NCBI GenBank assembly: GCA_016191305.1
Contig: JACPOX010000289.1
Location: 2,410 to 8,228 of the forward strand
Reading direction: 5' to 3'
DNA from: Legionella longbeachae
GTDB lineage: Bacteria; Pseudomonadota; Gammaproteobacteria; Legionellales; Legionellaceae
DNA length: 5,819 nucleotides
How positions within the stretch are numbered: the stretch's first letter is position 1; each line of letters starts with the position of its first letter. The position numbers and the translations under genes were made by a program. Positions 1 to 5,819 of the stretch are shown here, piece by piece. Under the pieces are notes generated by a model. It saw only the letters and a list, made by a program, of their open reading frames with translations, was not told the origin of the DNA and did no database searches.

Positions 1-2580
1 AGGATCTAGATTGATTTTTTGGAGACTAAAATCAATTTTACTGTCATCGCCATGGTCAGGAAAAAACATATTGGTAATAATATTGGCGCGAATGAGTGCA
101 TCTAGCGTTTCTGATGCAATCGGCATTACTGAATCATTTACTGCTTTGGGCTTCCATTCAGCATTGGAAACATCTAAAAACGGTTTAATATAATTTTCAG
201 TAAATGTATTTAATGTTCCATGAGTCGAGAAAAAATGATTAAAATCATTTATTGTTATCTCCTCATGTTGTGAAGAATCAAATGGATAACGCCTGGCGAT
301 AGTTGTTTGAAATTCGCTATAAGCGGTGAGTTGCCATTGTTGATTAATATAATGACGACTATCTTTTATCAATATACTCCAGGTATCTCCTGCAAGTTGT
401 TTCGCCCAGAGGCTTAAAGGTTCGGGTAATTGTCGTGCCTGATTGTAAAGTAAACTTACTGGATCGGATGCACTATCACTGGAAAATCGAGTTTTAGTTA
501 TATTGAAAGCGGTTTTTCCATTGTCATTTATCATAGATAAAGTTGCAATAAAACGTTCTAAATCTATTATTTTCAGGTTGAGTTCTTTAGTGCTAGAGTG
601 GCTCATTAAATTCAAATCAGTAAATTTATCAGCTATAAATTGGTTAAAAGCTGACGTGCTGTTTGATAAATCAGCTTTTGTTTCTTGCTGGATTAAACTA
701 ATAATTTTGCTTAATGCGTGAGACTGTTCCAGCGTTTTAACAATTTGTCGTCCTGCCTGATAATCCTGAAAACGTAAGAGTTGTGATTTACGCATAAATG
801 TCTGCCACCAGTTTACATAATCAAAGCAGTAAGACTGAGTGAGCATTTCTTGCAATTGACTTAAATCATTGTGTTCTAGTACCCAATTTTCTTTTTGAAG
901 TGTATGGCTAATATCAGGAATTTTTTGTATTACTTCATTAAAGCCTGCTTTGGTAAAGTAAATAGGCAACTCTTGAGATGCCAACAAAAAACCGCTCATA
1001 GCGAGTTTTTGTTTGGTAGCGGGAAATGACTCTTTGGCAATGGAATAATAGAGGTAACTTGTAGGTAGGGCATTCAAATAATTTCGGGCATCACTAATGA
1101 TTTGTTGTTTAATATTTATATTTTTTGGAGGTTTGTTTAATAGTAGTTTGAGGAGAGCTAATTGTTTTTTTACAACACTTTCAGGTTGACTTTTCCATTG
1201 AGCTGCAAACCAATCTTGTACTGCCATTGCTGAAAAATGCTCTGGTTGGCTAAGCATTAGGTAAATTTTCAAGGCATTATAGCGGACTATCGGTGTATTT
1301 CCCGGATTGTTTACTACCATTTCCAGTTCATTGGTTAAAGAGGGTAAAAACTCACTATACAAACGATTTTTAGCATTGCTGTGCAAACTATTTTTTAATT
1401 GATGTACTGTTGGCAGAGACAAGGAGTTGCTGGTAATGTTACTCATTTTGTTCGCAGCATTAGACAAATGAAATAGAGCTTGCTTTTCCTTATCTTTTTG
1501 ACTGTTAAGAAAATCATATGCAAGTAACTCTTTGCTGGTTTCATCCAGTAAATGAGCCGTTTTGTAATGGTTATAGCTTAAAATAAGCAAACTCAGTCCG
1601 GCAATACTTGCTGTAAGTGCAATAATTGGTTTTTGAGAGAATTTTCTTGCTTGAGGAATTTGGCTGCAATGCTCCTGAATGGTTTTTAAGGCTCCTTCCA
1701 CAAAGAAAGCCCTGAAATTTGTAGCTTGAGGGAATGTATCCTGTACTATCAACGCATATTCATGCTGAATTTTTTTGTTTAGTCGATCAATACTGACCCC
1801 ACCTTGTTCCGCACTGCTAAAATAAATAGAGTGCAGATTAAATAATTTGGTTGAAATACCTTGAATTAATGCTTGGATAGGGGCACGCAGGCTTGCGACT
1901 TGTAATGGAAATTCACGAATTAAGCTACGTCGCATAGTTGAGCGAGCAGGATGCATTTTCTGAATAACTTGTTGACCAAGTTGTTCTATGAGCTGATTAA
2001 ATTGTAAGGCATAAGCTTCTATTTTTTTCTTCAATTCATTCAGGCAATCTAAGGAAAATCCAAAAGGCTTAGATAATTCTGAGGCATGTTCTGACTGATA
2101 AAATTCAGTAAAACCAGCTAAGGTATCCATTTTGGTAAACATCAATGCCAGTTCAATTGGATAACCTAGATTGATTCCAAATCGTTCCAGTAATTGCAAA
2201 TGAGCTTTCTTATGCTCGGCAAATTCTGTCGGATCAACGATAAGTAAGTCGTTTATATCAACACATAAAACAAGACCAGTAACTTTCAGATAGGGATTGC
2301 ATCGATTTAATTGCTTCAAGGTATTTTGCAATAAGGTTTTGCTATGGGTAAGCCAGTTTTCGCCTAGCTCAATCAAAATTCCTTGACGATTAAAATAAAT
2401 TTTAGCATGTTGTTCACTAAAAACGGGTATTTCTTCCATATTACTTTGTTTCAATAACGCTGATTTTCCCTGAGCGTTTTTCCCTGTAATCACAACAAAA
2501 GATAACTGATTACTTTGTGGCTTTAGTTGGGAAAATATTTTTTTTATAGCATCACATAATGCGCGTAACGAATTGTCCAT
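1..2580 (-). CDS. icmF: IcmF, TssM-like inner-membrane protein of the Dot/Icm type IVB secretion system (3' end cut off by window)
   Basis: IcmF partners DotU in the inner membrane and stabilises the Dot/Icm secretion complex; it is homologous to TssM of type VI secretion. The frame is open for 860 codons from the ATG at 2580 to the window edge. Legionella pneumophila IcmF is about 970 residues, so roughly the last 110 are missing. Residues 1-250 form a GTPase-like cytosolic domain: Walker A GKNAQGKS at 33-40 and an NKxD-type TKMD at 149-152, but the DxxG position is degenerate (IELGEN near 70-75). IYFSSAEQGG at 252-261 matches the conserved YFTSxxQxG signature of IcmF/TssM proteins. One membrane segment is evident at about 318-336, so the rest should be periplasmic. 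The N-terminal membrane hairpin of TssM is absent. The ATG overlaps the dotU stop codon (TAATG) and has no good ribosome site of its own, suggesting translational coupling. The family call is firm; assignment to Dot/Icm rather than type VI rests on the overall architecture and context. Confidence 0.9.
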   Translation of the reverse strand, partial: MDNSLRALCDAIKKIFSQLKPQSNQLSFVVITGKNAQGKSALLKQSNMEEIPVFSEQHAKIYFNRQGILIELGENWLTHSKTLLQNTLKQLNRCNPYLKVTGLVLCVDINDLLIVDPTEFAEHKKAHLQLLERFGINLGYPIELALMFTKMDTLAGFTEFYQSEHASELSKPFGFSLDCLNELKKKIEAYALQFNQLIEQLGQQVIQKMHPARSTMRRSLIREFPLQVASLRAPIQALIQGISTKLFNLHSIYFSSAEQGGVSIDRLNKKIQHEYALIVQDTFPQATNFRAFFVEGALKTIQEHCSQIPQARKFSQKPIIALTASIAGLSLLILSYNHYKTAHLLDETSKELLAYDFLNSQKDKEKQALFHLSNAANKMSNITSNSLSLPTVHQLKNSLHSNAKNRLYSEFLPSLTNELEMVVNNPGNTPIVRYNALKIYLMLSQPEHFSAMAVQDWFAAQWKSQPESVVKKQLALLKLLLNKPPKNINIKQQIISDARNYLNALPTSYLYYSIAKESFPATKQKLAMSGFLLASQELPIYFTKAGFNEVIQKIPDISHTLQKENWVLEHNDLSQLQEMLTQSYCFDYVNWWQTFMRKSQLLRFQDYQAGRQIVKTLEQSHALSKIISLIQQETKADLSNSTSAFNQFIADKFTDLNLMSHSSTKELNLKIIDLERFIATLSMINDNGKTAFNITKTRFSSDSASDPVSLLYNQARQLPEPLSLWAKQLAGDTWSILIKDSRHYINQQWQLTAYSEFQTTIARRYPFDSSQHEEITINDFNHFFSTHGTLNTFTENYIKPFLDVSNAEWKPKAVNDSVMPIASETLDALIRANIITNMFFPDHGDDSKIDFSLQKINLDP

Positions 2581-3368
2581 TAGCTATCCAGAAGAGCAAG
2601 TTGGGAGTGTCCAAATAAAACCGTTCTTGCTTTATTTTCCAGTAGATAATGACTAGTAAGAAAAGCAAGTGCTACTAAAGAAAGAGCAGAAATTAAAGCA
2701 ATGGTGGTCGCTTTATAATTTTTTTTAACGATTTTGGGTAAAGGATTTTCATTAAATAGACGACGAGGTTGATGAAAACGGTTCTGCTGTATTATCTGAT
2801 AAAGATCCTCAATGTAATTGTCCAAAACTTGACGGCCGTCTGGTTTAAGATGGTAATGGCCTTCAAAGCCTACTATGAGAAAAAAATAGACCAATTCAAT
2901 AAGGTCAAGATACTGATTAGGACGTTCTTTAATAAAATTTAGAATTTCAAAAAAACGCTCTTGCGGTTGGGCATTATCGCTGCTTAGTGGTGTAAAGGCC
3001 TTAAATTCAGCAGCTATTTGGTAAATGCGCATATAACTTTTACCCAGAATTTCATCTATAGTTACCGACATTAAATAATGGGCGATGGCAATAAAGTCCG
3101 CCGGGTATTTGGATGCATCCATCTTACTTTGAAAAGCGAGAAGCTCATGTTCGATATTATCTCTGATATTTTCAACAGGAGGTAGCGATGGGCTTAGACA
3201 AAGCCGCTCCAACAATGATAATAAAGGACCTGCCGCAGCAACCAGCGAGTTGTTAGAAAAAGGGGCGATAAATAATTTGGAGCGATAGTATCCTTGCGGG
3301 ACTAGCATAGCTCCCGAATTGACGATGCAATTACTAACAAGAGAGGCTGGATAATGCTCAACTGCCAT
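2580..3368 (-). CDS. dotU: DotU (IcmH), TssL-like inner-membrane partner of IcmF
   Basis: DotU is a C-terminally anchored inner-membrane protein that binds IcmF and protects the Dot/Icm complex from degradation. From the ATG at 3368 the product is 262 residues, matching the roughly 261 of Legionella pneumophila DotU. The cytosolic domain shows the family landmarks: a helix ending in TIDEIL (103-108), RFFEIL (138-143) and GFEGHY (167-172, the GFxGxY signature of DotU/TssL). A single membrane helix lies at about 221-241, followed by a short 21-residue periplasmic tail with no peptidoglycan-binding domain. The frame can be extended to a TTG at 3431 (283 residues) or an ATG at 3401 (273 residues). 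I prefer 3368 because only it has a strong Shine-Dalgarno (AGGAG, 7 bases upstream) and because the TTG would lie only about ten bases after the predicted transcription start. It is the first gene of a dotU-icmF operon. Confidence 0.9.
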   Translation of the reverse strand: MAVEHYPASLVSNCIVNSGAMLVPQGYYRSKLFIAPFSNNSLVAAAGPLLSLLERLCLSPSLPPVENIRDNIEHELLAFQSKMDASKYPADFIAIAHYLMSVTIDEILGKSYMRIYQIAAEFKAFTPLSSDNAQPQERFFEILNFIKERPNQYLDLIELVYFFLIVGFEGHYHLKPDGRQVLDNYIEDLYQIIQQNRFHQPRRLFNENPLPKIVKKNYKATTIALISALSLVALAFLTSHYLLENKARTVLFGHSQLALLDS

Positions 3369-3375
3369 AGTCTTG

Positions 3376-3380
3376 CTCCT
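3376..3380 (-). promoter_or_regulatory. Ribosome binding site deciding the dotU start
   Basis: AGGAG on the minus strand lies 7 bases before the ATG at 3368. The two upstream in-frame alternatives (ATG at 3401, TTG at 3431) have no comparable purine-rich stretch, so this site selects the 262-residue form. Confidence 0.75.
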
Positions 3381-3447
3381 AATGAGTCTTGTTTCAGACA
3401 TGAAATTATTTTGCAAAAACCCTAAGTTCAAAATAAAGATGATACGT

Positions 3448-3477
3448 TATATAATGCGTTTAGTTCAAGTGAGTCAA
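3448..3477 (-). promoter_or_regulatory. Candidate sigma70 promoter for dotU-icmF
   Basis: On the minus strand, TTGACT (3477-3472, five of six matches to the -35 consensus) is followed after 18 bases by TATATA (3453-3448). Shifting the -10 by one base gives TTATAT with a 17-base spacer. Transcription would start near 3441, giving a leader of about 70 bases before the preferred dotU ATG. It is the best promoter-like sequence on this strand of the intergenic region; no experimental support can be seen from sequence alone. Confidence 0.5.
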
Positions 3478-3612
3478 GTTTTATCTTTTGGATTTATGTT
3501 TGTTTGTCTAGGAAGCTGTTGACATTTCGTTAGTCCGAGCCAATGTATAGGGAATCGGAGCACAAAAATTAGCTCATTTTGACCTTAATATCTCTATATT
3601 TTGTTTGCATCA

Positions 3613-3630
3613 TACCTTAACAATAAGGTA
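3613..3630. repeat. Perfect 7-4-7 inverted repeat, possible operator
   Basis: TACCTTA and TAAGGTA are perfect complements separated by ACAA. The element is 18 bp, a plausible size for a dimeric winged-helix regulator site. It sits between a weak -35-like TTGCAT (3605-3610) and a weak -10-like TAATAT (3629-3634), a position where a bound repressor would block polymerase. It is too weak and lacks the following T run needed for a terminator. Confidence 0.4.
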
Positions 3631-3650
3631 ATATTCGGGTTTGCTAAATA

Positions 3651-3679
3651 TGGAACCATTTTAGTACTATATTTATAGT
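3651..3679 (+). promoter_or_regulatory. Candidate promoter for the regulator-sufBC operon
   Basis: TATAGT at 3674-3679 matches five of six -10 bases and is preceded at a 17-base spacing by a poor -35, TGGAAC (3651-3656). A start near 3686 would give a leader of about 75 bases before the ATG at 3761. The weak -35 and the inverted repeat overlapping the -10 fit a regulated promoter. Another weak candidate is centred on the inverted repeat at 3613-3630, so the true promoter is uncertain. Confidence 0.35.
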
Positions 3680-3680
3680 A
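3665..3680. repeat. Perfect 7-2-7 inverted repeat overlapping the candidate -10
   Basis: TACTATA and TATAGTA are perfect complements separated by TT, and the right arm contains the TATAGT -10 candidate. A dimeric protein bound here would occlude the promoter. It could instead be an incidental result of AT-rich promoter sequence. Confidence 0.35.
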
Positions 3681-3691
3681 TGGGGTGGTCA

Positions 3692-3723
3692 TTAATTAAA
3701 CAAGAACTACGACCTTAATTAAG
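3692..3723. repeat. Paired TTAATTAA palindromes
   Basis: TTAATTAA occurs at 3692-3699 and 3715-3722, 23 bp apart, about two helical turns. The second copy extends to the 10-bp palindrome CTTAATTAAG at 3714-3723. They would fall in the untranslated leader of the regulator if the promoter at 3651-3679 is right. Confidence 0.3.
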
Positions 3724-3760
3724 ACTTATTTAGTACTAGATTATTTGATTTCGAGGTGTT

Positions 3761-4222
3761 ATGCTGCGCATCAGCAAATTGGCCGATTATGGGACAGTCG
3801 TGATGGTTTATCTTGCCAGACACGCACAAGATCTATGTAATGCACGTGATATTGCATTACATACTCATTTGACTGTACCAACGGTAAGTAAAATTTTAAA
3901 GCGTTTAACCAGCGCAGGTTTGTTAACTTCAGTGCGTGGAGTGGCAGGAGGATACCGATTGCGACGGCCCGCTACTGAGATTTCTGTGTCGCAAATTATT
4001 TTTGCGTTGGAAGAGCATCGTGGTTTTACCGAATGCAGTTTACAACCTAATGATTGTTCGTTACAAGGTGTTTGTACTATTCAGGGCAATTGGCGATTAA
4101 TTAGCCATGCAATCGAAACAGCTTTGGAAAGTGTCAGTTTAGATACCTTGGCTCAACCAACTTTGCAAGCACGTGATGTGGCACGTGTTCGACAATTAGC
4201 AAGTGGAGTTAATCGTGGCTAA
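3761..4222 (+). CDS. Rrf2-family SUF system Fe-S cluster assembly regulator (IscR-like)
   Basis: This 153-residue protein belongs to the IscR/Rrf2 transcription regulators, most like the gammaproteobacterial SUF-system regulators found in front of sufB. A winged helix-turn-helix fills residues 1-70, with the recognition helix at about 38-52 ([11 protein letters not shown]) and the wing [11 protein letters not shown] at 59-69. Three cysteines at 92, 99 and 105 (C-X6-C-X5-C) correspond to IscR Cys92, Cys98 and Cys104, which hold a [2Fe-2S] cluster. The fourth IscR ligand, His107, is replaced by Gln108. IscR Glu43 is Ser43 here. By family analogy it senses Fe-S status and controls the suf operon, including itself. 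The ATG at 3761 is preceded by GAGG with a tight 4-base spacer. The gene is first in the operon and overlaps sufB by 8 bp. Family is firm; cluster binding and the direction of regulation are inferred. Confidence 0.9.
   Translation: MLRISKLADYGTVVMVYLARHAQDLCNARDIALHTHLTVPTVSKILKRLTSAGLLTSVRGVAGGYRLRRPATEISVSQIIFALEEHRGFTECSLQPNDCSLQGVCTIQGNWRLISHAIETALESVSLDTLAQPTLQARDVARVRQLASGVNRG
4205..4208 (+). promoter_or_regulatory. Ribosome binding site deciding the sufB GTG start
   Basis: GGAG inside the last codons of the regulator lies 6 bases before GTG at 4215. The alternative upstream GTG at 4203 would overlap this site and adds only four residues, so 4215 is the likelier start. Confidence 0.65.
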
Positions 4223-5663
4223 AAGCAGTGAGCAAATTAATTCTCTGCTCGATAGAGAATATCAACATGGGTTTACAACCGATATTGAAGTAGATACTTT
4301 TGCGCCGGGGCTGGATGAAGAGGTAATTCGCCGTTTATCGGCAATTAAAGGCGAACCAGAGTTTTTGCTTGAATGGCGCTTAAAAGCTTATAGACATTGG
4401 CTAACCATGACTCCTCCTCAATGGTCCAGTGTGCATTACCCGCCTGTGGATTACCAGGCACTTTCTTATTATTCAGCTCCTAAAATGAAAAAGGATGCGC
4501 CGAAAAGTCTGGATGAAGTCGATCCTGAATTGCTTAGAACTTATGAAAAATTAGGTATTCCCTTAAGAGAGCAGGAAATGCTTGCGGGGGTCGCTGTAGA
4601 TGCTGTTTTTGATAGTGTTTCAGTAGCAACGACGTTTAAAGCCAAATTAGCTGAAAAAGGGGTAATCTTTTGCCCCATCTCAGAAGCAGTGCACAAACAT
4701 CCTGATTTGTTAATGCAATATTTGGGTTCAGTAGTACCTTATCGCGATAATTTTTATGCGGCTTTGAATTCGGCTGTGTTTAGTGACGGCTCTTTTGTGT
4801 ATATTCCGAAAGGAGTGCGTTGCCCAATGGAATTATCTACTTATTTTCGTATTAATGCGGCTTCTACCGGTCAATTTGAGCGTACCTTGATCATCGCAGA
4901 CGTAGACAGCTACGTGTCTTATCTTGAAGGCTGTACAGCGCCTATGCGTGATGAGAATCAATTACATGCTGCAGTAGTTGAGTTGGTTGCTTTAGATGGG
5001 GCACAAATTAAATACTCAACCGTACAAAATTGGTATCCTGGTGATAAAGAAGGTAAGGGCGGTATTTATAATTTTGTGACTAAAAGAGGCGCTTGTCGCG
5101 GCAAACGTTCAAAAATTTCTTGGACACAAATCGAAACTGGCTCAGCGATTACCTGGAAATACCCAAGCGTGATTTTACTGGGGGATGATTCTGTAGGCGA
5201 ATTTTATTCTGTTGCCTTAACCAATAATTATCAACAAGCTGATACTGGCACTAAAATGATTCATATTGGTAAAAACACTCGCTCAACTATTATTGCCAAA
5301 GGAATTAGTGCTGGACGTGCACATAATGCCTATCGGGGTTTAGTTCGTATTGCGCCAACAGCAAGTAATGCACGCAATTACACCCAATGCGACTCTATGC
5401 TAATGAGCTCCGAATGTTCTGCGCATACTTTTCCTTATATAGAAGTGAAAAACCCTAGCGCACAAGTAGAGCATGAAGCAACCACTTCGAAGATTAGTGA
5501 AGAGCAATTGTTTTATTGCCAGCAACGCGGTATCGATACCGAGGATGCTGTTTCCATGATTGTGAACGGTTTTTGTAAGCAGGTCTTGAAAGAATTACCT
5601 ATGGAATTTGCGGTTGAAGCAACTAAATTGCTAGGTATAAGTTTAGAAGGGGCAGTAGGTTAA
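4215..5663 (+). CDS. sufB: SufB, scaffold subunit of the SufBCD Fe-S cluster assembly complex
   Basis: SufB is the cytosolic scaffold that receives sulfur and assembles Fe-S clusters in the SufBC2D complex. From the GTG at 4215 the product is 482 residues, close to the 495 of E. coli SufB. Conserved blocks run the whole length: [25 protein letters not shown] (199-214), EGCTAP around Cys240, [28 protein letters not shown] (390-396) and EHEATTS (419-425). Cys392 corresponds to E. coli Cys405 and Glu421 to Glu434, residues needed for cluster assembly there. The CxxCxxxC motif after SAP in E. coli SufB is missing: the segment is replaced by a lysine-rich, acidic stretch ([13 protein letters not shown]), and the first cysteine is Cys153. 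The gene overlaps the regulator by 8 bp and sufC starts one base after its stop, so translation is probably coupled. Intact and clearly functional by sequence. A GTG at 4203 is a less likely start. Confidence 0.97.
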   Translation: MAKSSEQINSLLDREYQHGFTTDIEVDTFAPGLDEEVIRRLSAIKGEPEFLLEWRLKAYRHWLTMTPPQWSSVHYPPVDYQALSYYSAPKMKKDAPKSLDEVDPELLRTYEKLGIPLREQEMLAGVAVDAVFDSVSVATTFKAKLAEKGVIFCPISEAVHKHPDLLMQYLGSVVPYRDNFYAALNSAVFSDGSFVYIPKGVRCPMELSTYFRINAASTGQFERTLIIADVDSYVSYLEGCTAPMRDENQLHAAVVELVALDGAQIKYSTVQNWYPGDKEGKGGIYNFVTKRGACRGKRSKISWTQIETGSAITWKYPSVILLGDDSVGEFYSVALTNNYQQADTGTKMIHIGKNTRSTIIAKGISAGRAHNAYRGLVRIAPTASNARNYTQCDSMLMSSECSAHTFPYIEVKNPSAQVEHEATTSKISEEQLFYCQQRGIDTEDAVSMIVNGFCKQVLKELPMEFAVEATKLLGISLEGAVG

Positions 5664-5664
5664 T

Positions 5665-5819
5665 ATGTTAAAAATCAAAGAATTGAATGTGGATGTCAAT
5701 GGGCAATCTATTTTAAAAGGTATTGATCTTCAAGTGGGTGCAGGTGAGGTTCATGCGATTATGGGGCCCAATGGGTCAGGTAAAAGTACTTTGTCTAAAG
5801 TACTGGCTGGCCATCCTTC
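5665..5819 (+). CDS. sufC: SufC, ATPase subunit of the SufBCD complex (5' part only)
   Basis: SufC is an ABC-type ATPase that binds SufB and SufD and drives conformational change during cluster assembly; it is cytosolic and not a transporter. Only 51 codons are present before the window ends. They show the standard N-terminal beta region ([12 protein letters not shown]), the [16 protein letters not shown] segment with Walker [10 protein letters not shown] at 34-42, and LSKVLAGHP, characteristic of SufC. The ATG follows the sufB stop by one base and has a short AGG five bases upstream, so it is probably translationally coupled to sufB. The signature motif and Walker B lie beyond the edge. Confidence 0.95.
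   Translation, partial: MLKIKELNVDVNGQSILKGIDLQVGAGEVHAIMGPNGSGKSTLSKVLAGHP

Larger units (their letters stand above)
3581..3719. repeat. Iterated ACCTTAA elements upstream of the suf regulator
   Basis: GACCTTAAT occurs exactly twice, at 3581-3589 and 3711-3719. The core ACCTTAA occurs a third time at 3614-3620, with the inverted form TAAGGT at 3624-3629. The copies are on the plus strand and confined to the regulator side of the intergenic region. This placement suggests a binding site for a regulator, possibly the Rrf2 protein encoded next to it, but AT-rich DNA produces short repeats by chance and the function is inferred only. Confidence 0.4.
3660..3738. repeat. Two copies of TTTAGTACTA, 69 bp apart
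   Basis: The 10-base sequence occurs at 3660-3669 and 3729-3738, each containing the 8-bp palindrome TAGTACTA. One copy overlaps the candidate promoter and the other lies just upstream of the regulator ribosome site. Paired palindromes flanking a predicted transcription start are compatible with operator sites, but no known consensus was recognised. Confidence 0.35.
3369..3760. other. Divergent dotU / suf-regulator intergenic region
   Basis: This 392-bp stretch holds no convincing gene. It contains the dotU promoter on the left, a candidate regulator promoter on the right, and several short repeats between about 3580 and 3740, listed separately. A consensus-perfect -35 hexamer TTGACA at 3519-3524 on the plus strand has no good -10 at normal spacing. 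No intrinsic terminator is visible, as expected between divergent genes. The stretch from about 3480 to 3575 shows nothing else I can name. Confidence 0.7.

Noticed and set aside
11..193. 60-codon plus-strand open frame
   Set aside because: It lies wholly antisense to the continuous icmF frame, has no ribosome site and resembles no known protein.
503..721. 72-codon plus-strand open frame
   Set aside because: Antisense shadow of icmF; its hydrophobic look follows from the opposite-strand codons of AT-rich sequence.
1..3368. dotU-icmF as part of a type VI secretion locus (tssL-tssM)
   Set aside because: DotU lacks a peptidoglycan-binding C-terminus, IcmF lacks the N-terminal membrane hairpin, and lengths fit the Dot/Icm pair; no other tss gene is visible, though the flank was not available.
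3454..3522. 22-codon plus-strand frame ending in LGSC, resembling a lipoprotein signal peptide with lipobox
   Set aside because: It stops directly at the cysteine, has no Shine-Dalgarno, overlaps the dotU promoter on the other strand, and nothing recognisable continues after the TGA.
3519..3551. Perfect -35 hexamer TTGACA on the plus strand as a promoter
   Set aside because: The only -10-like sequences (ATGTAT at 18 bases, TATAGG at 21 bases) are poor or badly spaced.
3613..3630. Inverted repeat as an intrinsic terminator
   Set aside because: The stem is AT-rich and has no T run after it, and it lies upstream of a gene rather than at the end of one.

Overview
The window looks like chromosomal DNA from a Legionella-type gammaproteobacterium. 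It is AT-rich and carries recognisable DotU (IcmH) and IcmF proteins, the inner-membrane pair that goes with the Dot/Icm type IVB secretion system. These lie beside a SUF iron-sulfur cluster assembly operon headed by a gammaproteobacterial Rrf2-family SUF regulator. The genus is an inference from these protein features and base composition; no search was run.

Layout. The left 3.4 kb is read on the minus strand: dotU (3368 down to 2580), then icmF (2580 down past the left edge). The two genes overlap by one base in a TAATG stop/start junction, so they are almost certainly one transcript with coupled translation. IcmF is cut by the window after 860 codons. A 392-bp divergent intergenic region (3369-3760) separates this pair from the right half. 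It contains a good sigma70-like promoter for dotU-icmF, a weaker candidate promoter for the regulator, and an unusual density of short inverted and direct repeats that could be operators. The right 2.1 kb is read on the plus strand: the Rrf2/SUF regulator (3761-4222), sufB (GTG start at 4215, overlapping the regulator by 8 bp) and the first 51 codons of sufC (from 5665, one base after the sufB stop). Further suf genes presumably follow to the right.

How the genes work together. DotU and IcmF bind each other in the inner membrane and stabilise the secretion machine; they are homologues of TssL and TssM of type VI secretion. In the suf operon, SufB is the scaffold and SufC the ATPase of the SufBC2D complex. 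The regulator has three cysteines placed like the cluster ligands of IscR, so it probably senses the Fe-S supply and controls its own operon. I see no functional link between the two halves beyond the shared intergenic region.

I found no mobile element, CRISPR array, tRNA, rRNA or clear intrinsic terminator. Most of the window is recognisable and ordinary. The points most worth checking are the repeat-rich intergenic region, the altered ligand and recognition-helix residues of the regulator, and the adjacency of dotU-icmF to suf.
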